A stretch of 64,000 bases of DNA from Ornithodoros turicata (GCF_037126465.1 NC_088206.1:14364702-14428701); one strand, 5' to 3'; shown: positions 43,330-56,330, numbered from the stretch's first letter. The notes: generated by a model from the sequence alone, not told the origin. Program-made: numbers and translations.

Positions 43330-45588
43330 TATTATTTCCCCTGACACGCTATAACGATACTATCGCTATAAAGGACATTGGTACATCGCTATAAAAGGTG
43401 TTCCGTAAATTGGGATGTGCTTGCGATTGCATTCTCGTATGGTGCATTCTGATCCGTATTAGTGTAACAATCGGGCATACGTGCTTATCTGCACGAAACA
43501 CGCATTCGAATTTTCTGTACTTAATCCCAAAGCTAGAAGAAGAGCTCAGTGGTTCTGCAGCGTACAGCGCGAAATTCAAGATTTGTTCGAGTTTGTTTCT
43601 AAATAATATCACAGTGAAGTATAAGGGTAACCGACGTCCAAAAAGCTGAAGAAATGTAGCCTCCTACATGAAAGCTGTTATGTAATAAAGAAGAAGGCTT
43701 CACTGCTTGTTTTTCATAAATAATATCACCTAAATATGACGAATACGTATAACGTCTACCAACGCAAACTATGCGATTTGTTATTGGAGTAACACGGGAA
43801 TCTTAATGCTGGCAGGAGAGAGAGAGAGAGAAAAATACATGATGACGATGATATGGGGATGACTTCCGCTCATTGAGCAGAATGCTACCCCATTGCTATT
43901 GGGGGAAAATGAGAGGATGGTGATGAGGATGATGCTGACGGCGCTGGCAGGAAGTTACTCCACCGCTTATTAGCTCTAGATAATCCAACATTGACTGGTT
44001 CTTTATCATCGTCGGTTCATGATAACATCAGTCATGTGCTGCAAGATCACTTGACGCCTTTTGTCTATATTGTTTCTACACCTCCGCGTCTCTCTGATAA
44101 TTTATCTATCGTTTCTATTTGTTTTGTAGTTGCTTTGTATACGCCAACAGTCCCCAACGTAATGACAGCTCATCACCTCCTAAGCTAACTTTGACTACTC
44201 CTGGACTACTTTGACATCCCCTGAGGCACCCCCTTCTTGTTTCCGAGAGCGCCCCTAAAACGAAGCAATAGTTTTTCTGTCCCTCCCTACTATCAATGCT
44301 GGAGTGCGTAAGAACTCACTTTGCCAGGTACAGTGTTTTCCTTGGTCGAAAGAAGTAACAGAATCTATTGTGAAATTGGTCCAGCCAATTCCAGGACTTT
44401 GTCGTGACTTAAATCCCCCTTTCTTCTTCTTCTATCACATCACCTTGACCAAAAAAGAAGGCAATATTTCGCGATACTTGGAAATATTTCACTATCGCTT
44501 CCTGCTGTATACTGCCTCTCCAAAAGGAACAGCGCAGATTAGGTCACCGATGGGTGTTCAACGACCGGCCCTTTTCCTTTTCTTACAACCTTTCACGCCA
44601 GAGTATGTCGTCATTGCCTCTGTTCGATTATGTAGTCCACGTTTGCGTCTGAAGATCCCCCCCCCCCACCTCCCTCTCTCTCAAGCTCCTTTTCATGTTT
44701 GCTCCCGTAATCGGAGCACACACTTTTCCCGCCATCAAGAAAACATGAATTCCCTCCCACACGTTCCCACCACACAAACCTTCTTTAAAAAAAAAGAAAA
44801 GCAAAAGAATCGGCGAAAAAAAAAAAAGAAAAAAAAGGCGACCACTGAGTAACTCACGCCCCTGTTCTACTTCCGACGGAGCAACTGCGTAGCCAGCTAT
44901 TCGAACGGAAAACAATCAAAAGAAGGAGCAGCGAAAGTTGCTCTTCTTTTTACGATGTAGCTCAAAACAAGGGACGTCCCCTTTCTCTTGTAACCGGTTT
45001 CCGGATCCTCTGGAGAATCACTTTCTAGTTTGAAGAAGGGACACGACCCGGTTCCCAGGCCTTGTGCGGGCCGTCCAGGTCGGCCATCGGGCGGGAGACC
45101 CTCAACGGAAGACGTTGTCTTTGAAGTCTTCGTTGTTTGGCGTTGAGATCTTCGGAATTGAGGGCAGGCCAAATCAGATGCACGACGAGGAAAAAAAACG
45201 GGATTATTTCTTTTTTATTTTGATATTTATGCAGATGGCTGGAGAGTATATCGCAGATGCCGGACAGCCAGACAAAAGGAAGCATGATTGATACACCGTT
45301 GCTTCTCGGACAGAAACGGCTCTATAGTTCCGAGATCAAGCTGACTATTGTTGGAGGGTGGAGTTGCTGCGTAAAATAAGCGAAAATGAAACGCAAGGAG
45401 GGAGAAAGTGGTTTGGCGGTTTTGAGGTTGCACAGTATCCGTTTGTGTCGTGGGCTGTACGTCTGCCTGCCGTATATGGTGGACGTGCTTCGAATGTATG
45501 TTGCAGAGCAAATCTTAAACATCATTCGGATGTAAATTCATATGTCAGTCATGCACATTTGTTGTGTATAACATTAATACCATAGAGC

Positions 45589-45624
<36 letters not shown>

Positions 45625-46105
45625 AGCTGCCCGTAAACATTAAGGACGGGATGCTTGGATGGGCTGCTACAGCCCATCTTCGAGTATAGTACCTGATTAA
45701 ATGCAGTCCACTGCACAAAAACTTGTGCGCCAATCAACAGAAGTTTCACTATCAATGATGGTAGCGAAAAATATGGTGGTGTAGGTTCCCATTTAGAGTG
45801 GGACCAGGTATTCTAGTACGCTCCAGAGAACGATTATATGTAAACGTATTTGATTATACAGTAAAGTGTTAAAATGACGTTCTCTTCTCTATGACGTCAC
45901 GAAGAGATGTAATCGGGCGTTGTACAGTTCGTCAATGGAGAGCGAACCAATCACGCAATTATTTGACGGATCTTCTGCGGACGGTAACGTAAATTGTGTG
46001 TGAATGTGAGTGTGCATGGTGGAAAATGTAAGAGGGAATGGTACATTCAGTGTGAATCTGTGTACGTCTCTTCACGAACGAGGCATTGCTATTTTGAAGA
46101 GAGCG
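43330..46105. other. Gene-free stretch with low-complexity tracts
   Basis: Poly-C at 44658-44667, A-rich tracts at 44787-44837, and (GAT)n at 45588-45621. Open frames at 44304-44852 (+) and 44897-45285 (-) have biased composition and no recognised domain. Confidence 0.4.
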
Positions 46106-46111
46106 CGATGT

Positions 46112-46190
46112 CGGCGTAGTGCGATTGGCACGTGACCGGCAATTTGAGAGGAGTGGGTTCGAATCCCACCACCAGCACTCGCTAACTTTT
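46112..46190 (+). mobile_element. tRNA-like SINE head fragment
   Basis: GGCGTAGTGCGATTGGCACG (box A region), GACCGGCAAT in the anticodon arm as in SINE family B, and a perfect T arm GTGGGTTCGAATCCCAC with box B. The rest is unlike family B. A remnant, not a tRNA gene. Confidence 0.5.
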
Positions 46191-46199
46191 TGTCACCTG

Positions 46200-48330
46200 C
46201 GGCGTCCTTGAGAACTTCCTATCGGTTCTGTCCAGGGTTCTTGAGTAGCGTTTGCAAGGCAATTAGAGCGTATATGCAAACGGATTGAGCATATAGTCTG
46301 AAGTATATGGTGACGTTTCGGATGGGACCAGGCGCACCGCAGTCAAACCCCTCACATTTGGTGGCTGACAGTCTCTCTTTCTTCAGGAGGTTCCGCGCCT
46401 TGTAAGACGAAGAATCCTTTTCAACGGCTTGGTGAAGCACGACACGAGTTTCATTCAGTTTGTCACGGGAAAGCACACAGATATCCGTATCGACAGATGA
46501 TGATGATAATGATGATGATTCGTGTTTTATTGGCGCATCGACAACTAAGGCCATAAGTATCGGCAGGTTAGGAGCAATCAATCAATTAAATATACTTTAT
46601 TACGGCACTACATTCAGCCTGTACGTGTCTCAAGAACTTCTTTGCGCAAAAGTGAATCGAAACCGAAACCGAAAAAATAAACATGCAAACAAAACTAATC
46701 GACGTTGACAAGAACTGAGGAGCTACACCGCGGTGAATGAGTACGATTTGCAGAAATGTCGTATAGTTACAAATCAATCAATCAATCAATCGTATAGTTA
46801 TTGCTAAAAAAAAGAAAAGGGAAAACAGGGTTAAGTAATGATGAATCTGAGGTTTACCGCAAAAAAAAAAAAAAAACGGGGGGGGGGGGAGAATTGGTCA
46901 CCCGACGAATTCTGCTACTCCCAAAATGAACCCCTAATTAATGGACCCTATCATTCGTGACTTCACGTAGCAGACAACTAAAACGCATGGTGCTAGATAT
47001 AACTTTACATGGCTTTCGCCCGGCTTAGCGCAATTGATTACAGCATAGACAATGACCCCTGCATGATTTCTTGGCGGACGGCTTCCAGGAACAATAGAGA
47101 ATAATACGCATTTACAAACAAACGTCGTGTATGTATATTGTGGTCAAAGATAAAGTTTCTACCTGCCGTACGCCGCAGCGGCAGTAATTACTGAGTCAAT
47201 GAGTACCGAATGAAATTCAAACACTACCAATCAGTATGCATATATGACGCAACATTACAACGAATGTGATTGCAGGCAGCTTTTCGTAGAGTTGCGTGCA
47301 CTTAGTATTAGTGCACGTTGTGGGCAACTGTATTCTACGGTGACGGAACAGAGTGTCCCTGTATGAATGGACAAGTGAATAAACAGAGGAGTCACTTCAA
47401 TAATTTCTGAGAGCTTTCAGAGCGATCGAGGGAGACAAGCAATTCAGTCCAGTTCAATTTAATTCAACTTTAGTGGGCGATAGATAATTGTTGTATGACC
47501 GTTTCTCATGCAAATATAGCGAGATACGGTAGTCGCACCGTGGTACTTTACACAAATAATGTAAATATTTTTAATTAGTTGCACGACCCACATTATATCA
47601 TATTGCGGAACGTTTACCATGGTGTGCCATGCAAATTCTGCTGGACGGGTGGTTGTGACAGTAAATTCCAAATGGAAAACCTCAGTTTCACGGGTTCATG
47701 TAACAAGTAGTTCTCATGAAAACACCAAACACTTAAGAGCAGCAGAATTGTTACAGATGAAAGGGCTGCGCTCCACTTTCTCATTTTTTATTTTTCAAAT
47801 CAATCAATCAAACAAGCAAAAGGCTGTTCTGCTTGCCTGCTTACTGCACTTGGCCTCGTGATAAAAATAATCCGTGGAGTGACAAGCCGCGTCGGATCAT
47901 GGTCAAGATTGGATCGCATAGATGGAATCCGTGGCATATGGTATCGTGATATAATGACAGGTGTCAGCAGGAATCTCATTCTGGTTCGTCCCGGCCAAAA
48001 TTGACTCGGAAGGTGAGCTTGTTAGAACAAAATTTATTACACGACTATGCGCTCGCTTGGCGGCACTATTTGCGATTGAGATCAATCAGTTGTGATCAAG
48101 GAGGCACTGAAGGAGAGCAAAAAGTATGTTGCATAACATCGGGGAGAATGATGTCCTAGTAAGGACTTTTTTTTTTAAGTTAACATTGCCTCGTTGACTC
48201 CGGAAGTTAATTCAGCATTGAGGTAGGAAGGAAAGGAAATGAGGCGATAGAACGTCACTTTCGGCCGTTTCTGGTGGAAAGGATGGTCACGTGATGCATA
48301 ATGCAACGTATGCATTGCGTAATAAAGATA
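46200..48330. other. Gene-free stretch
   Basis: Poly-A then poly-G at 46860-46888, AATCAATCAATC repeats near 46770 and 47800. No gene or clear element seen. Confidence 0.4.
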
Positions 48331-48332
48331 CC

Positions 48333-48640
48333 AGCTCCCGCGGCATAGTGGTTAGGATGACCGCTTTCCACGCCGAGACTGGGAGGTGACGCGGGTTCGA
48401 ATACCCGCACCAGCTGTCTGCGGTTCCCCCTGGGCTTTCCCGCAGACTTTCTAGACAAATGTCGGCACAGTTCCCCCTGAAGTCGGCCCAGGACGCACAC
48501 TAACCCCCCTATCCCCCACTCCTTCCCGCTGTCCTCTCTCCATCTGTCCGCGTCTATACGCCGCTCATAGCCACAGTTCCTTCGCGGCGCAAACACGGTA
48601 TCAAAATTTAAAATGTAAATAAAAAATAAATATAAATGGA
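48333..48640 (+). mobile_element. tRNA-derived SINE (Ruka-like)
   Basis: Head CGCGGCATAGTGGTTAGGAT, GAGACTGGGAGGTGACGCGG, box B-like GGTTCGAATACCC; body CAGACTTTCTAGACAAATGT, CGGCACAGTTCCCCCTG; 3' domain TAGCCACAGTTCCTTCGCGG, CGCAAACACGG; A/T-rich end. Complete but slightly decayed. Confidence 0.8.
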
Positions 48641-48644
48641 ATGT

Positions 48645-50360
48645 GTCAGCTGGATTTAAAGGGGCACTAAAGTGCAAAAAATTAATCCTCGTTAAAGAGA
48701 TCGCGGAGAAATAAATTTAGTGATCAACGACGATTACTCAGACATGTGCGATGCTCCGAAGGCCACGCTATATCAAAGGTTTTTTTGTTTGTTTTTTTTT
48801 TGTTTGTTTTTTAAACTATCCCTTATCAAGTTAACAGTGAACTGTGTTCTCCCTCGTCTATACAATGGCAGCCGCCCGTGCCAAAGCAGAACGTGGCTGG
48901 TGCTGTACCCATGTGCTGTGTATAGAGCAAGTTACTACGTGCTTCTACTTTTAATATAATGTGCACTTCCTTCTTGAGCGCTATTTTTTGCTGCGCTTCC
49001 TTCAGACAGCTTCAAGGGCTCACCCACACCCGCCTAAATTTAGCGGCCATGTAAGAGTAGTACACGGGTGACAGCGTGACGCCAAGCCAGAAACAGGTCG
49101 TGGAACCAACAATAGAAAGGGTTGCGCTTTCCGCCTTCGCCGTGCAGGCCGGAAGCTGCCTCGTGCGCTTGCTCTGTTATACAACTCGGACACTCACGGG
49201 AGAGGCGGCTGCCACTGTTGCGAGTATAGCTAGCGCTCGCGACGTTGACTTTTACTCTAACTTGTTAGTGTTACATCAGGCAGTCTACTTTCTTTGTTTA
49301 CTTTACATTACTTCGATATTGTACTGTATGCATGGTATTGACGAAAACGTGTCGCGTCTGATTGATTGATTGATTGATTGGAAAAGAAATATGGAGATGT
49401 GATTGTCCCGACAAAGTCGGGACAGGCTACTCCAGGACACGCAAATAGAAGAGAAAGTAGAAAAACAGAACAACTGCAGCCCTAAGATGACCAGAAGGCA
49501 TAAAGCACAAGCAGGGTCGAACTGATAAATGAGACACATACACGGACGGCGATACACGACTATCGTTCACTGGCGCTATCGTTGCCGTCAGAGAGTGACC
49601 GAGTACTGCGAACAGCCACTACCACCCAACCCACCTGCCAACGACCACAATACCCGCCAAATGTTTCACTTTTGCAGCGTGAAATATTTCCAAAAAGAAA
49701 GCGCGGGCAACTCATATAGGTTGCGTTGAAAAATCTGAGTGTTTATGATAAATCCGAATAAGAAGACGGCTTATACGACCGAGGGTTTCAAAAATTTTTG
49801 CTAGCAGGCAAATTCAGAGTCTGCTCACGTAGAAAGCCAGATAAGAATAAAAAAGTGAAAGGGAAGTGGACACCGGAACGAAGTAGTAGTGTCATGTAGC
49901 AATTCTGACCAGAAAGAAAGACCCACACATTAGAAGGACAATAGGGCACTGCGAACAAGCGCGACTGACACCACGAGTAGCTCCATTGTCGTGAACGCAT
50001 AATCTACTCAGGTGGCACAGTTACCTCTCTTCCGGCACCCTTCATTTGACCGCGGGAGGAACTTCCGATCCCCCTCGGAACGAGAACGGCTTTTACTTTC
50101 TCCGACAGTGGGAGAAGAGGAAGTAGGTCGATGACATAACGGCGCTGAGCGAACGTTTGCCGTCAGCGGCGGCGTTACGTAACGGGCCCAACGCTTCCAC
50201 GTCCGTTTATAGCGAAGGCGCCTCGTGATAAACACTTGCTTTTTCCTCTGTCTCTCTCTCTCTCTCTTTCATCTTTTTTTCTTTTTTTTACTTTCACGCC
50301 TGGTTAATTCGTAGCTTTACATCACGAAATAACTATGATTATGAGCGACGGAAGAGTGAA
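48645..50360. other. Gene-free stretch
   Basis: It starts with TTTAAAGGGGCACTAAAGTG, a repeat end also seen at 20.5 kb. T-runs lie at 48780-48812 and TGATTGATTGATTG at 49361-49378. No gene recognised. Confidence 0.4.
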
Positions 50361-50365
50361 CTCTA

Positions 50366-50465
50366 AACAGAGCTTCATTGCGTAACACGTTCTCAGCCAA
50401 CCATCGTCCCTAATGACATCGTTCTCAGCCCTGATCTGAAGAACAAGAAGGTCTACGCCCACTGC
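50366..50465. repeat. MITE left-half fragment
   Basis: CTCTAAACAGAGCTTCATTG, CTCAGCCAACCATCGTCCC and TAATGACATCGTTCTCAGCC correspond to the left arm of the GGCGTACGCC family. The right half is absent. Confidence 0.6.
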
Positions 50466-50489
50466 TAACCGTGGTGAATATCCTGCGAC

Positions 50490-51360
50490 ACAGTCACAAG
50501 ATATTCTGTATCAGACGACATGAAATGACGCTGACGGTGTCATCTGCTAAGTGTCGTCTGCTAAGTGCGCAGTACGCAGGTTGTTTGGATTTAATCCACA
50601 CGGTTTTTATCCAGTGGATTTTTTTCGGAATTTTATCCACACAATTTTATCCGGATTTTTTAGAGACTTTCTCCAGATGCGATGTGAAAGACAATCTGAA
50701 TTCAACGTCACACGGAAAACTACCGGTTTATATTCTTGTAGTGTTGGCTGTTTGCAAAAGCCCAGGTACGCGCAACATTAGCTTTTAACATTTTTAACTT
50801 TGTAACTTTTTAACTTATAACTTTTCAGATTTAACTTTTTCCCGCTTTCTTCTACTTCATTCAGGGAGAGACTTTCTTCCAGTGACATTTCTTCCGAAAC
50901 ATGACAGCTAATCCAGGCGTGTAGGATCCACACCATTCAACCACGCGTGCATGGAACTCCACTTTTCGGAAAACAATAGAAACTGATACAATGTTGCTGG
51001 GACAGGCAGTTCCGTAAACAGAAACTATGAGAGGTCACCGGAAATGAAGAACAGCAAAGCACATTTGTTTTTAGTCTGTGTCACATTTCTAGCCTCGCAT
51101 ATGTTCTCCAAAAATATCCAGAAATATCCAGGTTTTATCCAAAAAAAGCCCACAGGAGAGGATCTTTTTTAAAATATCCGGATTTTTTTTTTTTTTTTCA
51201 ACCCTGGCAGTAGGCCACTCTCGATGTTCCGGCACCGCGTGAATTCTCAACATAACACGGGGCGGTATACTTCGGCTCAGTGAGCAATGTATTAGCTTTT
51301 TCTTCCGCTATTCCGTGAGGACGTCGCTCGTGTGAATACATACGGTAAGTGTCGCTAAGC
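50490..51360 (+). repeat. Dispersed repeat, copy 2, split by a hAT-like element
   Basis: CACAAGATA, a GTCGTCTGCTAAGTGCGCAG stretch, then after the insertion CACCGCGTGAATTCTCAACA, TAGCTTTTTCTTCCG and CGTCGCTCGTGTGAATA, collinear with 6760-6985. GTC(A/G)TCTGCTAAGTG is tandemly duplicated at 50538-50565. Confidence 0.65.
50577..51206. mobile_element. hAT-like TIR element, 8-bp target duplication
   Basis: Ends CAGGTTG and CAACCCTG. Flanks GCAGTACG (50569-50576) and GCAGTAGG (51207-51214), 7 of 8 identical. The unoccupied sequence GCAGTACGCC is present at 6.84 kb. GGATT/AATCC and TATCC/GGATA stutters fill both ends. 630 bp and no transposase. Confidence 0.75.
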
Positions 51361-51369
51361 AGCGTACGC

Positions 51370-52595
51370 CCGGCGCTTTACAATTAGGGGTGAAAACAGT
51401 ATCGTTCTGTGCTGCACTAACGTAGAGAGGCCGGTTAGTCGGTACAAGCTCATGATAAGTATCGGCAGCAGTAAATACACGACACTAGTGTCGTGTCTTC
51501 ACTGCTGTTGATGTTCGTCATGATGATGTGCTGCCTTCGTCATCCGTGACGGCTGATTGTTTCGGAGGCGTTCGATGCAGACAAATATTTGTTACACGCC
51601 ATTTAGATGCAGAAATATTCGATTGTAAAGTTAGCTATGTATTTTGAAATCAGTTTAGGTCGGGAAGAAGTTCAGTTCACAGGAACCGCCACAGGAAGTT
51701 CCGATAAGCTCCCGCTTGCCGGTTCCTGTGTTCCTTGACTAAGACAGAAGCGTATTTGACGTTCACTTCCTTGCGGGGAAAAGGCGCTGGAATGTCACCA
51801 ATTAAAAATTCCGTGTCCACTCAAGCGTTCCTCGCAAATCTAACACTCTCACTTTTCCTACCGTGCACAGCGTTTTCTTTTTCTTCTTTTGCTTTCCTCA
51901 ACGACCGGCAACATCAGACCCCCTTTGTCCTCAAAGACGTATACTATCGTCTTTCGGGAACGAGTCGAGAACCTATAATCTGGGATGAAACACACACGCA
52001 CATACACAAAGTAAAAACTGCGCTGCCCTCCATACAGTTGACAGAAGCAGGGTATGTATACCGTGGAGGCTATCCACTCGAATCCGGGACGCTCCCAATC
52101 AGATCCAGCATGATCCAGATCCTCAGATGCACAGCGTGACGTAAGGGTTACTTCCGGTGTGACCGCGGGACACAATGGGGCCAAGCAGAGCAGTGGCCTA
52201 AGAAAGAGAGTGAGTCTCATACTTAAGTAATGACATGTGTGCTCTTCGCTCACGTTTTGCGCCATTCATTGTCTTTCCTGTCAGGCTTCAAACGGGCGAT
52301 GTGGGTTAAAGCGAGAAATTGGAACACGGCATTCAAGGGGTCCGCTACGGGACATACAAGAACGGACGCAAGCTATATCGCTTCCAATGATTTTGGTTGG
52401 GCTAAACTGCCGCTAACTGGACTAGGAAAGAAAACGTTATTTATTTTACCTTTTTTTAACTAAAAATGTAAGGGATCCAAAAACTGTAACTAAGTTACAG
52501 TAGCAGCTACCCCCCCCCCCCCCCCAAAGAAAAAAAAGTAATAAGTTGCAGTTAGTGTTACTCCTTTTGGAATGTAACTAGCTATGGTACTGCAG
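51370..52595. other. Gene-free stretch
   Basis: Overlapping open frames at 51735-52139 (+) and 51858-52265 (-) show no recognised domain. 52475-52595 is a GTAAC/GTTAC-rich scrap with a poly-C run, like the hAT-like ends at 7.4-11.3 kb. Confidence 0.35.
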
Positions 52596-52598
52596 CTC

Positions 52599-52848
52599 AT
52601 ACTCTTAGAAAAAAGGGTGGAGCAGTTACACCTTTCAGGAGGTAACAATTGTCGCATATGTGTGCCTAAAAGGTTGCAACGTTCTACCTGCTATACCTAC
52701 GAGTGACAGGGTTACCGATTCTGATTCGGTGAGCGAGGGGGGCGTACGCCTTTTTGTAGCAAGTTGGATATATGATAATTTACCACCCTTTTACACCCTT
52801 TATCAGAAGCTATGTTGACCTTTTTTCACACCATTTTTTCTTAGAGTG
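52599..52848. mobile_element. Foldback MITE with ACTCTTAGAAAAAAGGGTG ends
   Basis: Left ACTCTTAGAAAAAAGGGTG, right CACCATTTTTTCTTAGAGTG in inverted order. The central part contains GGGGCGTACGCCTTTTTGTA, linking it to the main MITE family. The terminus ACTCTTAGAA is shared with the 38.4-39.0 kb copies. Confidence 0.68.
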
Positions 52849-53194
52849 CATGGCGAATTCGCTCGGTCAAAATGTGGTATAGAACGGCAGTGCGCTCGGA
52901 AATTGCTAGCATTTTGCCCGCGCTGAGTCATGTGACAGTTGCCACCCGAACATGAGTCATACATGAGTGCCAGGAATCTAGTGGTTTTTAGTCGCCTGGA
53001 TCACGCTAGGGGCACAGCGGTCGCTCGTCTTCGTGTTTCGTCGTCTGCTACCTCGCTACCATAAGCGTACTGGAGCAGCCGGCCCAATGTAGAGTTGGGC
53101 CAACACCTCCATATGTTTCTTTCTTTTTTACCAACCAGCCAACCAGTTCGTATTGGTTTAAGGTATATCGGCTACCAAGCCGCTATCTGCTATC

Positions 53195-53320
53195 TTTTTA
53201 TTTATTTCTTGTTTCTTAATTTTCTTTATTTATTTATTTCTTATTCCTTCCTATTTCTTTCTTTCTTTAATTCTTTTTTTAGTTATTATTTCTTAATTTA
53301 TTTATTTATTTATTTATCCC
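53195..53320. repeat. TTTA/TTTC-rich tract
   Basis: (TTTA)n and (TTTC)n runs, strongly strand-biased. Confidence 0.85.
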
Positions 53321-53348
53321 GAACGAAAGCCGAATGAAACCTCGGTGT

Positions 53349-55110
53349 TCATTCGTTCATCAGTGCAGTGCAAGCGGAAGGTGCATGCGCGGCGTCTACG
53401 AGTGTTCGTGAAAAACGCCGCTGAGATGGACGCTGATAAGACAGCAGAGATCCAAGTATACTTTTAATATGCAAGATACGGGTAAAGCCATCCGCAATCA
53501 CCGATTTGGCCTCGAGTGTTACGAAAATGGTGCCGCTTTCCTTTGGTATACAGATAACATAATACCCGAGATTATCGGACTTGATCGGAAAGTTATCGTG
53601 AGATTGTAACTTATGATGAAGATAGTAGGGGGGCGGCAAGAATGAAGTGGTCGAGACAGGAGACGAGGAAATTACGTGGGCTGAACAGGGAAAGACGGGG
53701 CATGTGTCTGCGTGGAACAGACGCGGCCGAGGACAACTGCTGGTTTGCTTGTCTTTCCAAAACAAAATGTGTTATCCTTCCAGGAATACTTCGCGCTTCT
53801 TGAGGTAAACGTGGTCGTTAGCGATTTATAACCGGTCAGGATGTTGCGCACTCCGCAGTCGAGATGGTGCTAGAAACGGCGACTGCCAGCTATAGGCAGG
53901 AACGCCTCGGCCAGGGGTTGCGCTCAATCACCGTGTCCAGCGCCGCTGGCGGCAGTGACCGAACTAAAGTCTCGTGACAAGTGTGCCGCCAAGGCTTGGA
54001 CGAGAGTAGGCAGTAAATGAGGTCCCTTTGATTTGTGTTGTTCCCAGCAGTGTTGCGGTTATTTTGCGGATTTGACAAGATAAGGGGCATAGAGGGTCGA
54101 CGAACGCGGGACTAACGTTCAGCATTCCAACGCTAGGGGGAGAAATAGGCGCTGGTATCATTCCTCCAACCCACAGGCGCGCTACCCTATAGCTGTGTCG
54201 TGTTCTTAGAGTAAGGTGCTGCGGAACGTCCCATGCCATCGTCTATTTGTTGTTGTTATTATTATACTTTTATAAACAGCCACCGTACGCAGTGTGTCCT
54301 GCTGTAATTGGATAAGTAGCGCTCGTACAGCTCTGGAGGAAATTTATGGAGGAATGTTCAGCGTTTCAGGGTGTATAGATACAGGCTAGCAGACTAGAAG
54401 AGCTGCATACAACAAGATCTGAACACCGTGAAAACAGCGTTATGTCCTCTGTCAATGAGCTGCTTTGCCACCCTTGGAGTAAGGTTGCCAACGAGCTGAT
54501 GGTATTCACACAGCAGCATGCATATCGCATGATAGATCGCCGGTAGATGTTATCGGAAACTGCGGAATTGCATGCTGCGTCGAAGTAGGAATTTCTGTCG
54601 CGTCATGGAATTTGCAGTGCAGAGGCGTGATTCAGCACGAGTTCTTCACCAAGATGGCCTGGTTACGGTCTCACACTTGCGAACGTTTGTTAGAATTGCA
54701 GGTTACCTGAACTTCCCGAGAAATAGGCGTTTCCCAACAAATTCGAAACGTAGGTGCTGAGTCGGCAACGCTGTAAACTTACTAGCGATCGGTAGATCAT
54801 GAATATAGGCCATTGCGAAAGGCAGCCCCCGCAGCCCCGAATCCGTATGAATCATTGAAGCGCTTGGGCTACATTGCGCCGCAACTAACAGCATCGGGAA
54901 GGAATTTAGGAGTGCAACGGCAAGGGGGGGATCTGTTTATTTAAAAAAAAAAAAAGAAAGGAGAGGTCATCCAGACAGAGTCGGCTTACTATTGCAACGG
55001 CAGGGCTTTTGACGTCGCAGTCACGCGCGTGGAGGATAATGTCACATGCATAATGCCATTGTCAAACTACACTGCTCATCTGGTGTCAGCCGTTGTAAGA
55101 TTATAATTGT
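53349..55110. other. Stretch with one unassigned minus-strand open frame
   Basis: The 138-codon frame at 53765-53349 contains SDNLGYYVICIPKESGTIFV and TLEAKSVIADGFTRILHIK, which reads more like protein than most frames here, and ctgttcag|CCC could be an acceptor. I recognise no family. The rest has no visible gene; poly-A at 54941-54956. Confidence 0.25.
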
Positions 55111-55114
55111 TCCA

Positions 55115-55312
55115 CACTCTTAAAAATGAACTTCACCGCATAGCACGCTCCTAGCCAACCATCATCTCGCATGATATCGTTATATGGCGTGATTTGTTGA
55201 AAACGGGAGGCGTACGCCTACCGTTTTCAACAAATCAGGGCAGATAACGATATCATTCGAGATTATGGTTGGCTAGGAGCGTGCTATGCGGTGAAGTTCA
55301 TTTTTAAGAGTG
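55115..55312. mobile_element. GGCGTACGCC-family MITE, loop-deleted short copy
   Basis: Near-perfect arms from CACTCTTAAAAATGAACTTC to GAAGTTCATTTTTAAGAGTG meeting almost directly at GGGAGGCGTACGCCTACCG. The flanks GTTCCA and TGGAAC extend the palindrome outward. At 198 bp it is about 50 bp shorter than the other good copies because the loop is gone. Confidence 0.9.
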
Positions 55313-55389
55313 TGGAACGAGGTCGAAGACGGTTGTTACATGTTCTTCTTCGTTCTCCTTCTGCTGGGCCGCTGCCTGCGAAAAGGCTA

Positions 55390-55530
55390 ATTCGAGAAAT
55401 GGTGGTGGTGATAGTGAAAGAGCTCACAGAGGCGGGCAGTTTTTCAGCAAATCATGGGAAAGAACTAGGTCACTCGGGATGATGGTTGGCTAGGAGCGTG
55501 CTATGTGAAGTTCATTTTTTAGTGCGTACT
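55390..55530. repeat. MITE right-half fragment
   Basis: GGTCACTCGGGATGATGGTT, GGCTAGGAGCGTGCTATGTG and AAGTTCATTTTTTAGTGCG match the right arm. A GGTGGTGGTGATAG scrap upstream (55400-55413) resembles a SINE (CAC)n tail in reverse. Confidence 0.6.
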
Positions 55531-55805
55531 TTTCTACTTGCACAAACCAAATAAAATAAAATAGCAGTGCGAGCAGTTCCACGCCGTCCCCGCACACCGT
55601 CGAATATAAATAATGAAAAAATCGCTACACCACCTTGTTGTCACTGCAGAAGTTTTCGAGGTCCAGAATGTATACAACTTGTTTTTTTCCTGCAGCTGAA
55701 ATCTGCGGCTCATCTCATGGAGTTCGCAACACATCGTCGCAGTAACTCTGTACAGCCTTGTCCCTGAAAGTGTCCACAGGTGGCGTTTTATTTAGGCGAT
55801 TTATG

Positions 55806-56330
55806 TGGGCAACTTTACGCTTGTCCGATCCTACAGATGGCAATACAAAAACACATATTGAATAGACTTTTTTTGTATTGCCAACTGTAGGATGGGACAA
55901 GCGCAAGCTTGCTTATGTCACCTTTTACAGAAACAAACGCCACCCGTGGCAGGCTTGTCCCATCTTACAGTTTCCACAAGCGGTCGTCAGGGATGTACCT
56001 TTTGCGGTGCAGTTCCCGGGAATTTTTTTTTTAATCCGATGGCTTGGGGTATACTGCTCCATGGGAAGATTTTTTTCCATCCTGATGGCTCTTGCAGTAC
56101 TGCTCCTGGAAGATTTTTTCCTAAAGATCCAGATGGCTCCTGGAAAGACTTCTTCATAAATACCGGTGACAGTATTGCTTGCAGTACTGCCCCTGGAAAT
56201 ATTATTTTTTTTTCTTTCAAAATCACAACACAGTCCTACTCCTGGAAATATTTGTCCCTAAATCCCGATAGCTATATAGGTGCAAAGCTTGTAAGCAAGC
56301 ATTGCGCTTGTCCCATCCTGCAGTTCGCAA
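55806..56330. mobile_element. Composite element: hairpin plus degenerate tandem array
   Basis: GCTTGTCC.ATCCTACAG occurs four times in both orientations (about 55820, 55885, 55955, 56305), the first two forming a hairpin with arms of about 40 nt around 55850-55870. Between the last two lies an array of about six degenerate 35-50 bp units with core TCCTGGAA.ATTTTTTCC, AAATCC.GATGGC. Not assigned to a known family. Confidence 0.6.

Noticed and set aside
44304..44852. 182-codon plus-strand frame
   Set aside because: Low-complexity ends (poly-Lys from A-runs) and no recognisable domain.
51735..52265. Overlapping frames of about 135 codons on both strands
   Set aside because: No domain on either strand; mutual shadows without splice support.
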